Positions 24,960-34,277 of a stretch of 64,000 nucleotides of DNA are shown piece after piece. Position 1 is the first letter of the stretch. Every line of letters starts with the position of its first letter. Source of the stretch: a virus; IMG/VR virus record IMGVR_UViG_3300033153_008183, positions 1-64,000 of that record, one strand, 5' to 3'. The notes beneath the pieces are model-generated. The model had not been told where the DNA came from and made no database searches. It was given only the letters and a program-made list of their open reading frames with translations. A program made the position numbers and the translations under genes.

Positions 24960-27203
24960 CTAAATTCCTGCTTCTATAAGTATTTTTCTAACTTCAATTG
25001 CTACTGCTGATCTGGCGGCAGCTGCAACAGCCCCAGCATTATTAGGATCTACACCTTCAATAGTGACATTGGTATCACCAAATGTAGCATTTGTAGTTGT
25101 GGAAGAAGTTGCTCCTCCTGGAGCCCCCAACATTTCCTCTTTCATACCTTTCTCATAAGCTCCTTCTGCTTTTCCCCAGCTCGAAGGATCTTTTATAGAT
25201 TCAATTAAATCTATAATAAATCTTAAATCTTCTAACCAATTAGCAAAAGGCATTTCTACATTTGTAAGCCATGTGACAAACTCTTGAAATTTTCTTGTTG
25301 CAGCATTCATGTCATCTAAAGATTGATTCATAGGATTTAAAAATACGTCCATCAAAGATTTTCCAACTTGATTTATAATATCTAGTAATCCTTTAAAAAC
25401 AACTCCTAAAGGAGTTAAAATTGCCATCACTAATCTTAAAATAAAAGAAAGCGGACTAATTATAATACCTAATGAATTAATGATAGGAGGAAGTATGTCA
25501 GCCGCAAATCTCATGAAATCTTCAAATACACTTTCGAGACCTGAATTTTTCATGAATCTAACAGTTGCAGCCCCCATTTTAGATTTATATTGTTTTACTG
25601 CTCCTGGTAATCCTAAAAATCCCATACCTGCCATTTCTGCTGCAATATTTCCAGCCTTAGCAATTTCACCTCCAAACTCAGTTACAGCTTCAGCATTACC
25701 CGTAATAATAGGAGCCAAAGCTCTCCAGGGACGTATTCCTAATCCAGCTAAAAATTGTCCTTTAGAGACTTCATCCATATTTTGAAGAGCCATAAAAAGC
25801 TCATTTATATTATCTATTTTACCAGTTTCATCTACAAAATTACCTATAGCAATCCCACCAGCTTGCATCAATTTAGTAAGTTTTTTAGAAGGATTAGTTA
25901 ATTCCATTATAGCATTACGAACCATAGTACCTGATTCTTCTCCAGCTAAACCATTCTTAGCAAGAACACCCAACCATGAACTTAACTGCTCCACACTTAA
26001 ACCAGCTAATCTACCTGCAGGACCAATGTTTGCTAAAGCAGAACCTAACTGTTCTATATTTGTATTTGAATTAGAAGCTGTATATGCTAATGTATTATTA
26101 ATACGAGCAAGATCTTCAACTTGTAAAGCATTCGATGACATAATGTTTGTAGATATATCAGCAGCTCTTGCTAAATCCATTTCTCCAGCTGCAGCTAATT
26201 GAAGTACTCCAGGAAGAGCTCCCATAACTTCTTTAACAGTAAGACCAGCCATTCCCAGAAACTTCTGAGCTTTAGCTGCTTCTGTAACAGTAAAAATACT
26301 TGCCTCACCTGATTTAATAGCTGAGACTGCTAATTGCTCCATCTCTTTATTAGTAGCCATTGTAACACGTTTAACACCCATCATAGATGTTTCAAATGCA
26401 ATAAATTGTCTGGTTGCAGATGCAATAGCTTTAATAGATTTGACAACTGCAAAAATAGCTCCTACTACTAAACCTAAAGCAGCAACAGCTCCTATAGCGG
26501 TGGCAGGTAGAGCACCCAAAGCTTTTCCTAAAAATGGAATTTTAGATGTTGCTCCTTGTATGCTTGTTCCGAAACCTTTAAAAAATGAACTAAGCTTGCC
26601 CCCTACTTTTTGAAACCCCCCAACCATAGCTTTTAAAAATTTATTATTTCCAGTCATTACAGTAGTTACTATTTTATTCCAGGTTTTTGTGATCCATAAC
26701 TTTAATTTCAAAAGACCAGCTTTTGTTTTGATCCATAATTTAGACAGACCTATCTTCATAGCTGCCCATATTCCAGACATTTGCGTTTTAAAAGAAAGCC
26801 ACATAGCCTTCCAGCCTTTTTGCATAACATGCATCCAGGAACGAACGGCACTTCTTAATCTTGTTAAAGTTAATCCCAATTTATTCATTGGGAGCATTAC
26901 TTTTTGAACTCCTAAAAATAATTTATGAAACATTTTTCCCGGAGTAAACTGATCTAAAAGTTTAAATGTGTTTTTAAATCCATTGAGAAACATTCTGGTT
27001 CTATTGAAGGTAGTAAGAAAACCGGACATACTCTGGAACCATTGGTTAGGAATTCCCTTTCTTAATTGATCCTGAAATCTAGTCCAGACATTATCTGTTC
27101 CTGTGACTTTTTCCTTTGCTTCATTTACCTTCTTAGCAAAATCTTTAACTTTAGAAGTATCAGCTTTAAAAGAAAACTTTGATATAAATTCTTCAATGAC
27201 CAC
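24960..27203 (-). CDS. Tail tape measure protein
   Basis: A 747-residue protein: a basic, tryptophan-rich helical N-terminus, a hydrophobic segment near 230-265, and a TP901-type tape measure core (about 270-520; for example AKAQKFLGMAGLTVKEV, DISTNIMSS, GLSVEQLSSWLGVLAKNG). A second hydrophobic stretch lies at about 565-625. Tape measure proteins set tail length; at roughly 0.15 nm per residue this would be a tail of about 110 nm (inference). Comes after the frameshifted chaperone gene. Confidence 0.92.
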   Translation of the reverse strand: MVIEEFISKFSFKADTSKVKDFAKKVNEAKEKVTGTDNVWTRFQDQLRKGIPNQWFQSMSGFLTTFNRTRMFLNGFKNTFKLLDQFTPGKMFHKLFLGVQKVMLPMNKLGLTLTRLRSAVRSWMHVMQKGWKAMWLSFKTQMSGIWAAMKIGLSKLWIKTKAGLLKLKLWITKTWNKIVTTVMTGNNKFLKAMVGGFQKVGGKLSSFFKGFGTSIQGATSKIPFLGKALGALPATAIGAVAALGLVVGAIFAVVKSIKAIASATRQFIAFETSMMGVKRVTMATNKEMEQLAVSAIKSGEASIFTVTEAAKAQKFLGMAGLTVKEVMGALPGVLQLAAAGEMDLARAADISTNIMSSNALQVEDLARINNTLAYTASNSNTNIEQLGSALANIGPAGRLAGLSVEQLSSWLGVLAKNGLAGEESGTMVRNAIMELTNPSKKLTKLMQAGGIAIGNFVDETGKIDNINELFMALQNMDEVSKGQFLAGLGIRPWRALAPIITGNAEAVTEFGGEIAKAGNIAAEMAGMGFLGLPGAVKQYKSKMGAATVRFMKNSGLESVFEDFMRFAADILPPIINSLGIIISPLSFILRLVMAILTPLGVVFKGLLDIINQVGKSLMDVFLNPMNQSLDDMNAATRKFQEFVTWLTNVEMPFANWLEDLRFIIDLIESIKDPSSWGKAEGAYEKGMKEEMLGAPGGATSSTTTNATFGDTNVTIEGVDPNNAGAVAAAARSAVAIEVRKILIEAGI

Positions 27204-27215
27204 TATACTTCCCCT

Positions 27216-27455
27216 TTACTTACCTGTTTTACTTTGTATTATAGACTGTAATCCATCTTCTGCAGTCTTATAATCCTGCTCCATATCCAATAAAGCATTT
27301 GCCTTAAGAACATCATCTAAAGACCATTCTGTCTCTATTTGATACCTGCTGATTTGAAAACCAGATTCCTTTATAATTCTCCAAACCAGCCATTCAGATT
27401 CAAATTCTTCATCAAGTGTCCCTACATCACCTAATGTTTTTATTCTTCGTTTTCG
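27216..27455 (-). CDS. Tail assembly chaperone, frameshift-accessed second ORF
   Basis: Between the chaperone stop at 27440 and the tape measure lies a frame open down to TAA at 27216-27218, encoding a protein-like stretch (TLDEEFESEWLVWRII, WSLDDVLKANALLDMEQDYK). It has no ATG, GTG or TTG before its middle, and it is in the -1 frame of the upstream gene, where the frame stays open well back into that gene. This is the usual GT/E' arrangement of tail chaperones, so the segment is probably made as a C-terminal extension by -1 frameshifting. The upstream limit given is the nearest candidate slip site. Confidence 0.7.
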   Translation of the reverse strand, partial: RKRRIKTLGDVGTLDEEFESEWLVWRIIKESGFQISRYQIETEWSLDDVLKANALLDMEQDYKTAEDGLQSIIQSKTGK

Positions 27456-27886
27456 CTTTCTATTTCCTCGGCTGTAGTAAGGATTCCGCTCATTAGTTCT
27501 CCAATATCGCCCTCCATGTCCCTTACTAAAGGGAAGCGGTTGTGTCTCATCACATCAAATGCAACTACAAAAATAGCATCCGGATCTAAACCCATGAATG
27601 CTGTGTTGAAAGAAGCTTCTGAATCTATTTGAAATGGAGGTTTTCCTGATGGAATAATTTGTACACATGAAAATAATTGAAGCCAAAGCGTATTCAAATC
27701 TTTATCATCTAAGGTATTAAGAGCTGGTCCCAAAGCAGCAAATACTTCTGTTTGAGAATCACCACTGAAAGCTGTTCCAATAATTCCAGTCAATTTTTTT
27801 AGAACAGCCATTGCTGTGAGAGGAGAAAGAGTTCCAATATGAAACTCTATTCCCTCTACAGTTATTATTTTTGTTTTTTTAATCAT
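27440..27886 (-). CDS. Tail assembly chaperone (G/E-like)
   Basis: A 148-residue mostly helical protein between the tube and tape measure genes, the fixed place of tail assembly chaperones. C-terminus is acidic (TTAEEIESENEE). SD is GGAAGGAAGGAAGGAA-like, directly before ATG. It is expected to produce a longer -1 frameshift product with the ORF at 27216. Confidence 0.75.
   Translation of the reverse strand: MIKKTKIITVEGIEFHIGTLSPLTAMAVLKKLTGIIGTAFSGDSQTEVFAALGPALNTLDDKDLNTLWLQLFSCVQIIPSGKPPFQIDSEASFNTAFMGLDPDAIFVVAFDVMRHNRFPLVRDMEGDIGELMSGILTTAEEIESENEE
27527..27533 (-). promoter_or_regulatory. Candidate -1 frameshift slippery heptamer
   Basis: On the coding strand the gene reads TTC CCT TTA, giving C CCT TTA, a perfect X XXY YYZ heptamer in the correct phase. 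The -1 frame is open from here to 27216. A second, poorer candidate (C GAA AAC) lies at 27449-27455, nearer the stop and at the point where the -1 frame begins to look protein-like. Confidence 0.45.
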
Positions 27887-27915
27887 TTCCTTCCTTCCTT
27901 CCTTTAATGATTATT

Positions 27916-28362
27916 TTAGAGAACTGCTAATCCAAAATCTATAACTCCTGGACCAGTATCTATTACCCATTCTATTGTAGAAGCACTATCTGAACCCTCC
28001 CAATCTGGGGTTTTTCGGATCCAGGCACTCACATAAAAAGCAGCAATTGTACCATTTATATCAGTTATAGTCAGAGGTCCTTTACCTGCACCTGATGCTT
28101 TGTCAAGTTGATGCAGTGCATCTAACGCTCTGTTAGCTAAACTTGTTGCGATTAGTGTTATAGTAACTTCAGAATCATATACATTTTTACTGTATCTTTC
28201 TACAGTACCATCAGCCCCTCTTACTTTTTCATAAAAATCATCGGGAGCTACAACTGTAACAAAACTACCTGGAGCATACCCTGTTATTAGTACTCCGTTA
28301 AACGTTATGATAACTTTTGTTGGATCTATAGTCCTTACATTAGGATCAATCATATCACTCAT
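27916..28362 (-). CDS. Tail tube protein (DUF3277-like)
   Basis: A 148-residue protein with the DUF3277 tube layout (VIITFNGVLITGYAPGSFV, then EVTITLIATSLANRALDAL, ending in TGPGVIDFGL). Follows the sheath gene as expected. Tube subunits stack as hexameric rings inside the sheath. Confidence 0.85.
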   Translation of the reverse strand: MSDMIDPNVRTIDPTKVIITFNGVLITGYAPGSFVTVVAPDDFYEKVRGADGTVERYSKNVYDSEVTITLIATSLANRALDALHQLDKASGAGKGPLTITDINGTIAAFYVSAWIRKTPDWEGSDSASTIEWVIDTGPGVIDFGLAVL

Positions 28363-28377
28363 TTCTTTCCTCCCTTA

Positions 28378-30210
28378 TTAAATTGATAATGTACCGGTAA
28401 TAGCAACTTTCTGAATTGCTCCCTGGTAAGTACTATTAAACGAAACACCATCAAGAAAACGAGCTGCTCTATCAGCAGGATCCGTTTCAACTCTTGTAGG
28501 TATCACTATTGTGGTATCCTCAGCATTCAATAAATCTACTTCAGCTCTTGTTAAAACACCTTTAAGAGCATTTGTAATTAATTGTATACCTCCATCTGAA
28601 AAAGGAACTTTTCTGTTATTCAATAAAGTTGTAAATACAGCATTTTGTATTTCAGATTCCAACCAATGTGTTCCTCTGATGATATCAATATACTCTCCCC
28701 CAATTACTTTACCATCCAAAGTAACGGCAACACCTCCAGTACTTACATAAACATTTGCATTATTGTTTTTAGCAAATATTTCCTGTCCAGAACCTATGGA
28801 AGAAGCACTGACTGCTGACAAAGTTTTAAAAGCCCAAGTCTGACTTGCCGGATCAAAAGGAAGAGCTTCCCCTATCCATGCCATAAATGAAAATTGTACT
28901 GAAGAAGCACTTATGCCGTTTTGATTCTGAGCCACTTCATTATAAACCAGAATTGTATGGTCATAAGACAGTGCTTTTAATACTGTAGCTAAATCAGCTA
29001 CCCCAGGTTCATTCCCAAGATCAGTACCCAAAGTAGAAATGCCACCATTAAGATAAGAAGCTCCAGTGATATCAGTTCCGGGTCCTGCAGTTACAGCGGA
29101 TATTTCAATGCTTGAAGAATTTCCTGTTGTAGCGCTGGTAAAAACCATTCTACTATCACTGTATTCTACAGTAACATCACTTACACCAGCAGCTGTTATT
29201 GCCGCGGTTAAAGCAGTTGCCACTGCATCCATGTCGGCAGGTAAACTTGCAGCTGTTCCGGGAGTCTCATCTCCTCCGTCAAAATAAGCTTCTCCTGTTA
29301 AATCAGTTCCAGTACCAGCTGTTCCTACTTCAATTAGAATAGCTGAAGTAGCTCCTGTTGAATCACTTGTAAAAATGAATCTTCCAGAATTTGAATCATA
29401 TTCTACAGTTACAGCTTCCAAACCAATTTCAGCCTGTACAGCTGTTTGAAGAATAGCAGCTAATCCTGCAAAAGTACTTGCTCCGGAAAAATCTACAAGA
29501 AGAACATTAATAGGTGATCCTGCATCTAATGTGATATCAAACTCTCCATCAGATACAGCTTCAAAAGCTGCCATCTTACCAGTTACAATACCTGTAACCC
29601 AAAGACCAGCAGTTGCACCAGCAGACATATTGATACCATCTACTTCAACAGCTGCAGCTCCATCCTTTGAAATCATGAATTCACCATCAGTAAGAGCTTG
29701 CCATACTGCCAGAGCTCCTAATGCACCACTGGTAAAATACCCTTCTTCAAGAGCAACCTGTATTCCAATAATTGCTTTTTCTGCAGAAGTATACCCAAAT
29801 AATTTCACTACTGTTTCAGCCCAGGATGCAGCTTCCAAAATATCTGCTTCTGTAGATGATTTAATTGTGAAAGCATACCAATCAGTATAAGCACTCTGAA
29901 TAGCAGCTAAAGCAGCTGTCCAATCAGCATCTCCAGCATCTTTCCTTCCTACCATAAAAGTTCCTGGATTTGGATTCTGACTGAAATAAGCTAAAGCAGC
30001 TCTATATTCCAAATCAGTACTAGCCCATCCATCTTCTATCATAGCAGTTACACTTGTATACAACTGGTATCTATCTCCCCCTAGCATAGGGTTATTTAAA
30101 CTACCAGGGGTAAACGCAGAAATAATTGCCCCACTTCCAAATCCTACTTGTGTAGGATACCGTGTTTCACGAGTAATATTTACCGCTACAATGTCTCTAA
30201 CTTCAGACAT
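28378..30210 (-). CDS. Tail sheath protein (DUF3383-like)
   Basis: A 610-residue sheath subunit. The N-terminus (VAVNITRETRYPTQVGFG) and C-terminal region (SVSFNSTYQGAIQKVAITGTL-type end) match DUF3383 sheath proteins of myophages. The middle, about residues 165-395, is made of tandem beta-rich repeats: EFDITLDAG.../VTVEYDSNSGRFIFTSDSTG and VTVEYSDSRMVFTSATTG units each followed by an acidic Gly-rich phrase, plus a shorter related unit before them. The repeats probably decorate the outside of the sheath. AACGTTTAGGAGG precedes the start. Confidence 0.9.
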   Translation of the reverse strand: MSEVRDIVAVNITRETRYPTQVGFGSGAIISAFTPGSLNNPMLGGDRYQLYTSVTAMIEDGWASTDLEYRAALAYFSQNPNPGTFMVGRKDAGDADWTAALAAIQSAYTDWYAFTIKSSTEADILEAASWAETVVKLFGYTSAEKAIIGIQVALEEGYFTSGALGALAVWQALTDGEFMISKDGAAAVEVDGINMSAGATAGLWVTGIVTGKMAAFEAVSDGEFDITLDAGSPINVLLVDFSGASTFAGLAAILQTAVQAEIGLEAVTVEYDSNSGRFIFTSDSTGATSAILIEVGTAGTGTDLTGEAYFDGGDETPGTAASLPADMDAVATALTAAITAAGVSDVTVEYSDSRMVFTSATTGNSSSIEISAVTAGPGTDITGASYLNGGISTLGTDLGNEPGVADLATVLKALSYDHTILVYNEVAQNQNGISASSVQFSFMAWIGEALPFDPASQTWAFKTLSAVSASSIGSGQEIFAKNNNANVYVSTGGVAVTLDGKVIGGEYIDIIRGTHWLESEIQNAVFTTLLNNRKVPFSDGGIQLITNALKGVLTRAEVDLLNAEDTTIVIPTRVETDPADRAARFLDGVSFNSTYQGAIQKVAITGTLSI

Positions 30211-30232
30211 AATAACCTCCTAAACGTTATTT

Positions 30233-30820
30233 TTATGGAGCCACACTATCATTAGTGATCTCCAAAATTCTAGTTTCACTGCCATCAATATTTTCTATTT
30301 CTCCACCTATATTCACATCTTCTATCCAATTTAAATTCTCTCTTCTACTATCATAAAAGGAAAAGGTCGGAGATACAATACTTTCTTTATGAACTTTATT
30401 ATCAATTCGAAAGGGAATTGAAGTTATTGCAAGTTCGATATTTGGAAGACTCAAATTTACTTCAGTTAAAAATTCTGAAACGTATATCATTCTTAAAGAT
30501 GATAATATCGTCATAAGAAGATTTCCATCCCCATTAACTTGTCTAATTTCAACTTCACCTGCATAAGGAGTATAATACACTAAATAAGAAGGATCTTCTG
30601 AAGGAGGTTCTTCTGTACTTGGATCGTGTACATCTCCAAATGTAGTAGCCCCTATTTTGCGTAGTATTGTAGGTGTGTATCCTACTACAATATAGGGATC
30701 ATCAGTCACGGGTAACGCTGCACTCATATCAGATTGAAAAACTTCAGCTGTGATTCCTTCTGTAGTTAAAATTAAAGAGACTAAATCATAAACATGAACA
30801 TATAATTCATTTAGTGTCAT
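30233..30820 (-). CDS. Neck/tail terminator protein (gp12-like)
   Basis: A 195-residue protein, start ATG 30820 overlapping the upstream stop (ATGA); a longer in-frame start is inside the previous gene. Similar in size and layout to phage neck terminator proteins (LIC_12616/gp12 group) that cap the tail tube before sheath genes. Evidence: position and general features, not a firm motif. Confidence 0.65.
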   Translation of the reverse strand: MTLNELYVHVYDLVSLILTTEGITAEVFQSDMSAALPVTDDPYIVVGYTPTILRKIGATTFGDVHDPSTEEPPSEDPSYLVYYTPYAGEVEIRQVNGDGNLLMTILSSLRMIYVSEFLTEVNLSLPNIELAITSIPFRIDNKVHKESIVSPTFSFYDSRRENLNWIEDVNIGGEIENIDGSETRILEITNDSVAP

Positions 30821-31176
30821 ACATCTGCCTCTCGCCAAACCATAACATATCTGTAGTAACTCAGATCAGCAAAAACGCCCTTCTGATCGCTCCAATCAAG
30901 TTCTTTGACACATTCATACCAATCACCGTGATAAAGTACGTAGGTGCCCTTGGTAGCCGTATTTGAGGTCGGAATATTAAGTTTCTCTTCTGAAAAAACA
31001 AGCATAACTCCAGAAGATATAACCCCTTCAGTCTGATCCTGTGTAATCTTACCTTTGTAAGGTTGAACATTTCCCTGGAAAGTTGTGATAGGAGTTGATG
31101 TGATTGTTGCTACTCCTTTTACATATTCCTGAATTATCTCTTTTCTTTTTATTTCAGTTTTATAAAATAGAGCCAT
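30817..31176 (-). CDS. Head closure / neck protein
   Basis: A 119-residue beta-rich protein (GNVQPYKGKI, GTYVLYHGDWYECVKELDW), typical of head closure or stopper proteins in size and in position between connector and terminator genes. No exact family name. Confidence 0.6.
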   Translation of the reverse strand: MALFYKTEIKRKEIIQEYVKGVATITSTPITTFQGNVQPYKGKITQDQTEGVISSGVMLVFSEEKLNIPTSNTATKGTYVLYHGDWYECVKELDWSDQKGVFADLSYYRYVMVWREADV

Positions 31177-31652
31177 TACATAACCACCTTGTGAGTGATA
31201 CTGCTTCTCATTTTGTTTGTATCAAGCAATGGTGTACTATTTGGAGTCACAGCTCTACCACTGGGACGTACTTTATAACTGGGTTTAAGAGCTGCAAATG
31301 TACGTCTAAGAAACTGATCTTTTAAATATTGTGTGTATCGTTTTCCTAATAGATTATAAATTTCTTTTCGAGACATATTTCCTTTTAACATTTCACCATA
31401 AAGAAATTTCATATACTGCTTTACTTCAACTTTTCGATCAGCCATAGTAGTTTGAAATACTGGACGAGGTAACATATTACCATTTATAGAACCTGCTTCA
31501 AAAACAGCCATTCGCAAGGCAAGATTTTTATCATAATCATTGCCAGCTCCTTTTGAAAAGAGTCCTATTGCTACATATTCTTTTGACATAGTGTCCATAC
31601 TTTTGATTATATCTTCTAATGAAGGTCCTTTCCGAGTAACTTTAATACTCAT
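31176..31652 (-). CDS. Head-tail joining / tail completion protein
   Basis: A 158-residue protein resembling HK97 gp10-type or Mu G-type completion proteins: VAIGLFSKGAG, RPVFQTTM, then a C-terminal SGRAVTPNSTPLLDTNKMRSSI segment commonly found in this class. Overlaps both neighbours by one base. Confidence 0.65.
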   Translation of the reverse strand: MSIKVTRKGPSLEDIIKSMDTMSKEYVAIGLFSKGAGNDYDKNLALRMAVFEAGSINGNMLPRPVFQTTMADRKVEVKQYMKFLYGEMLKGNMSRKEIYNLLGKRYTQYLKDQFLRRTFAALKPSYKVRPSGRAVTPNSTPLLDTNKMRSSITHKVVM

Positions 31653-32062
31653 CAGTTACTCCCAAGAGCCATTATAGCTGAGGTTCCTACTGCTCTCATT
31701 GAAGTATTAGACATAGACATCAACTGTAACAATTGCTGTCCATAAACAGTAGTTGTAAGTAATTTATTACCGGGAGTAGTAGCTCCTCCTGCTAACTGAG
31801 GCACACTCTCATAAAAAGTCTCAGATAAATCCTGCTGCCTTCTACTTGCTGGAGAACCAGATTTCATTGAAGTTCTACCATAAATAGCAGGTTTGGAAAG
31901 TGTAAGATTATGGGCTGCTCTCAGAGCCACAGCTAATTCATATTTAGTACCATAAAAAGAAGAAGATGTTTGTAATCTTGCTAACTCAATATAAGTATCT
32001 ATATCAACATCATCTCTGATTCCAGGATATGTTTGAATTATTTGTGAAGCTGAGAGTGCCAT
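31652..32062 (-). CDS. Head-tail connector (DUF4054-like)
   Basis: A 136-residue protein with the DUF4054 layout: an N-terminal helix pair (FYGTKYELAVALRAAHNLTLS) and an end typical of the family (STFYGQQLLQL-type phrase). DUF4054 proteins bind the portal as an adaptor ring. One base overlap with the next gene. Confidence 0.75.
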   Translation of the reverse strand: MALSASQIIQTYPGIRDDVDIDTYIELARLQTSSSFYGTKYELAVALRAAHNLTLSKPAIYGRTSMKSGSPASRRQQDLSETFYESVPQLAGGATTPGNKLLTTTVYGQQLLQLMSMSNTSMRAVGTSAIMALGSN

Positions 32063-32072
32063 TATTTACCTC

Positions 32073-32528
32073 TTATTCCTCTTCTTCATCTTTTCCAGGA
32101 TTTTTAATCTTTTCAACCTGGTCATCAATTACACCCTTGAGGAAGTCATTTCCTTTTTTACGCCATTTACCTAAAAGCTGAAGATTAAAAGTTTCTTTTA
32201 CAAGAGCTTCCTGTTCCTCACTTTCAAGTTCTGCAAAAGGGGTTTTAGTTTCTACACTGATAACTTTCTCTTTAGCATCTTTCTTTTCTGTGACATGTTT
32301 TTCAACAATGTGACCTTCTTCAAGATAAAACTTAATTTTCTTGAGTTCTCTCACTTTGTTCCATACTTCATCCGGTATATCATTTATACCAGGAATAAGA
32401 GTTACAGTTTTCATTTTTCGATGAGATGCATTCCTGCCTTTGTTAGGACCCTTCTGTCCTTTAACAGGTTTAGAAGGTAAAGGTAAAGTTAATACTCCGG
32501 CATTTGGTTTTCTAAAATCAATTATCAT
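32073..32528 (-). CDS. Small basic/acidic structural or assembly protein
   Basis: A 151-residue protein, start ATG 32528 after AAGGAGAAT. Basic N-terminal half (PSKPVKGQKGPNKGRNASHRK) and acidic C-terminus (KNPGKDEEEE). Lies between the major capsid gene and the connector. Function unknown. Confidence 0.65.
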   Translation of the reverse strand: MIIDFRKPNAGVLTLPLPSKPVKGQKGPNKGRNASHRKMKTVTLIPGINDIPDEVWNKVRELKKIKFYLEEGHIVEKHVTEKKDAKEKVISVETKTPFAELESEEQEALVKETFNLQLLGKWRKKGNDFLKGVIDDQVEKIKNPGKDEEEE

Positions 32529-32545
32529 AATTATTCTCCTTATTG

Positions 32546-32577
32546 AAATAAGCACTCCCTACAAAGTAAGGAGTGCC
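32546..32577 (-). terminator. Terminator after the major capsid gene
   Basis: On the - strand an 11-bp stem (GCACTCCTTAC / GTAGGGAGTGC, one G-T pair) with a TTT loop is followed by TTATTT. Located just past the major capsid stop and before the next SD. It would cut downstream expression relative to capsid; partial read-through is needed for the tail genes. Confidence 0.7.
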
Positions 32578-32584
32578 AAACCTC

Positions 32585-33505
32585 TTATATATTATCTGCA
32601 AAAATTACTGATTGCGGATAATAAATTATAACTCCACCATGTTCAGCCCATACAGGGATGACATAAGAAAAAGGAGATTCCTGAAATTCTTTTTCCTGTT
32701 TGGTAGGAACCGGGAACAACTGTGTGAGGTGATCTACATCACGCACATAAGCAATCATTCTGTCAGAACCACCATCACCTACTCCCTCAAGATCAGGAAT
32801 AGATAAAACAGTTACATCAGGATTATTTCTTTTGAAATACTCCATAATGGTTAAATCAGAAGCAGTTGAAAACTGAATATCTTTAATCAGTTCATACTGC
32901 TCTGTGGGAAGAAGAAGTGTATCAGGTTTCTCAATCTGTTTGGTGTTGATATAAGGAGTCTTAACCATAGCTCGCATATCTGCATAAATTTCAGCAGGAT
33001 CTTTTGTTGCCCATTCAGGATCAGCTGGATCAGCTCCATTTGGTGTTACATATTCCTGAATACCAGGATAATCAAGAAATCCCTGAAGATTTCTTTTAGA
33101 GTCACCATTCCAAAGAATATGATCCACTTTTTCAGCTACTGCTCTAAAAGCAGCATCTGCTCTTCCAGATTTAAGATTAACACCTGCTCTAATGGCTTTT
33201 TTGATCTCAAAGATCGTATAACCATAAGAAGAAGCAAGTCTCTTAATATGAGCAGAAGTCTCTGTACCAAACATGTCAGCACGAGGAATACTTCCACCGT
33301 AGTCTCCGATAAAAGAGGCTACACCGATTCGTGAGTAACTTCGGTATGTTACTGTTTCAATTCCTTCACCCTTTACATCGGGATCTACAGGAATTAGAGA
33401 AGCCCCAAAAAGGAGTTTATTCTTCTCATTGTATTGGGTCCGTTTTATGACCTCAAGCTGCCGTGTAAAAAAAAGCAGCTGGCTACTATCTAATCTATCA
33501 GGCAT
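32585..33505 (-). CDS. Major capsid protein (DUF2184-like, HK97 fold expected)
   Basis: A 306-residue protein with DUF2184 features: LFTR-type start (LLFFTRQLEVIKRTQY), NGDSKRNLQGFLDYPG in the middle, IAYVRDVDHLTQLFP and the C-terminal PVWAEHGGVIIYYPQSV. DUF2184 proteins are capsid subunits with the HK97 fold. No N-terminal scaffold extension, consistent with separate scaffold from 34277. Followed by a terminator. Confidence 0.9.
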   Translation of the reverse strand: MPDRLDSSQLLFFTRQLEVIKRTQYNEKNKLLFGASLIPVDPDVKGEGIETVTYRSYSRIGVASFIGDYGGSIPRADMFGTETSAHIKRLASSYGYTIFEIKKAIRAGVNLKSGRADAAFRAVAEKVDHILWNGDSKRNLQGFLDYPGIQEYVTPNGADPADPEWATKDPAEIYADMRAMVKTPYINTKQIEKPDTLLLPTEQYELIKDIQFSTASDLTIMEYFKRNNPDVTVLSIPDLEGVGDGGSDRMIAYVRDVDHLTQLFPVPTKQEKEFQESPFSYVIPVWAEHGGVIIYYPQSVIFADNI

Positions 33506-33515
33506 GTTTAGCTCC

Positions 33516-34277
33516 TTAGCTCACTGCTTTCTTCATATTATCGACACGAATAACCGCAAGATCCTGCACACCATCTGCTATAAAAGCAAAGGCGGCATTG
33601 ATCAATAAGTTACTTCCAACTGTTCCGGTAAACTTACCAGCATCTGCACCAGATTTAATTACATAAACAGGAGCATTTACTGTTACGTTTGCAATGTCAT
33701 CTACAATGACAGCACAATATCCATCTACCAAAGTCTCAAGGGCCTGACCCTCTTCATAACCTTCGTCACTAAGAAGAGTTGCTGTAGGCGCTTTCTGAGC
33801 CTTAAGAACAGGACCGAGAACAACCATTTCAGCAGACTGGGAAAGAACAGGAGTACCTACAGGAGGTGTTGCACCTGTTACAACAGTCGAAGCTGAAGTT
33901 GTTTCTCCAGGAGTGATAATGGTAAATACTCTACCAGTTACCGAAACCTGCCATTCAGAATTAAGAGCCTGAAGAGCTACAACCATAGCGGCCATTGTGG
34001 TGTCATGATCAGTAACCCAAGCTAATTCTTCCATAGCAAGGCCATTAACAGTAAAGTTAATAGTCACAGCATTAGCCTCTGTGAAATCAATGTCATAAGT
34101 CATTACAACTTTGTCAACATGGATATTCATGGCACTGTCAACATCACCCTTGTACCCAAAAGCACACATACCGAACTTAATCAGTTCACGTGCTATGAAC
34201 GATTCTGTAAGAGCTCCTACCTGAGCACCGAACAGATTACCAGCTGAAAGCTGGCTAATATTTCCATACTGAGACAT
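33516..34277 (-). CDS. Capsid decoration/stabilising protein
   Basis: A 253-residue protein (start ATG 34277 after GAGGGGGG). Between protease/scaffold and capsid genes, the place of decoration proteins. The middle carries a beta insert (ALNSEWQVSVTGRVFTIITPGETTSA) related in style to sheath repeats, and the C-terminal region (GQALETLVDGYCAVIVDD...GSNLLINAAFAFIADGVQD) is similar to structural cement proteins. Confidence 0.7.
   Translation of the reverse strand: MSQYGNISQLSAGNLFGAQVGALTESFIARELIKFGMCAFGYKGDVDSAMNIHVDKVVMTYDIDFTEANAVTINFTVNGLAMEELAWVTDHDTTMAAMVVALQALNSEWQVSVTGRVFTIITPGETTSASTVVTGATPPVGTPVLSQSAEMVVLGPVLKAQKAPTATLLSDEGYEEGQALETLVDGYCAVIVDDIANVTVNAPVYVIKSGADAGKFTGTVGSNLLINAAFAFIADGVQDLAVIRVDNMKKAVS

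Noticed and set aside
22581-27203. Long + strand ORFs opposite tail genes (for example 25480-25785)
   Set aside because: They mirror strong - strand genes with known domains, and have no SD or motif.
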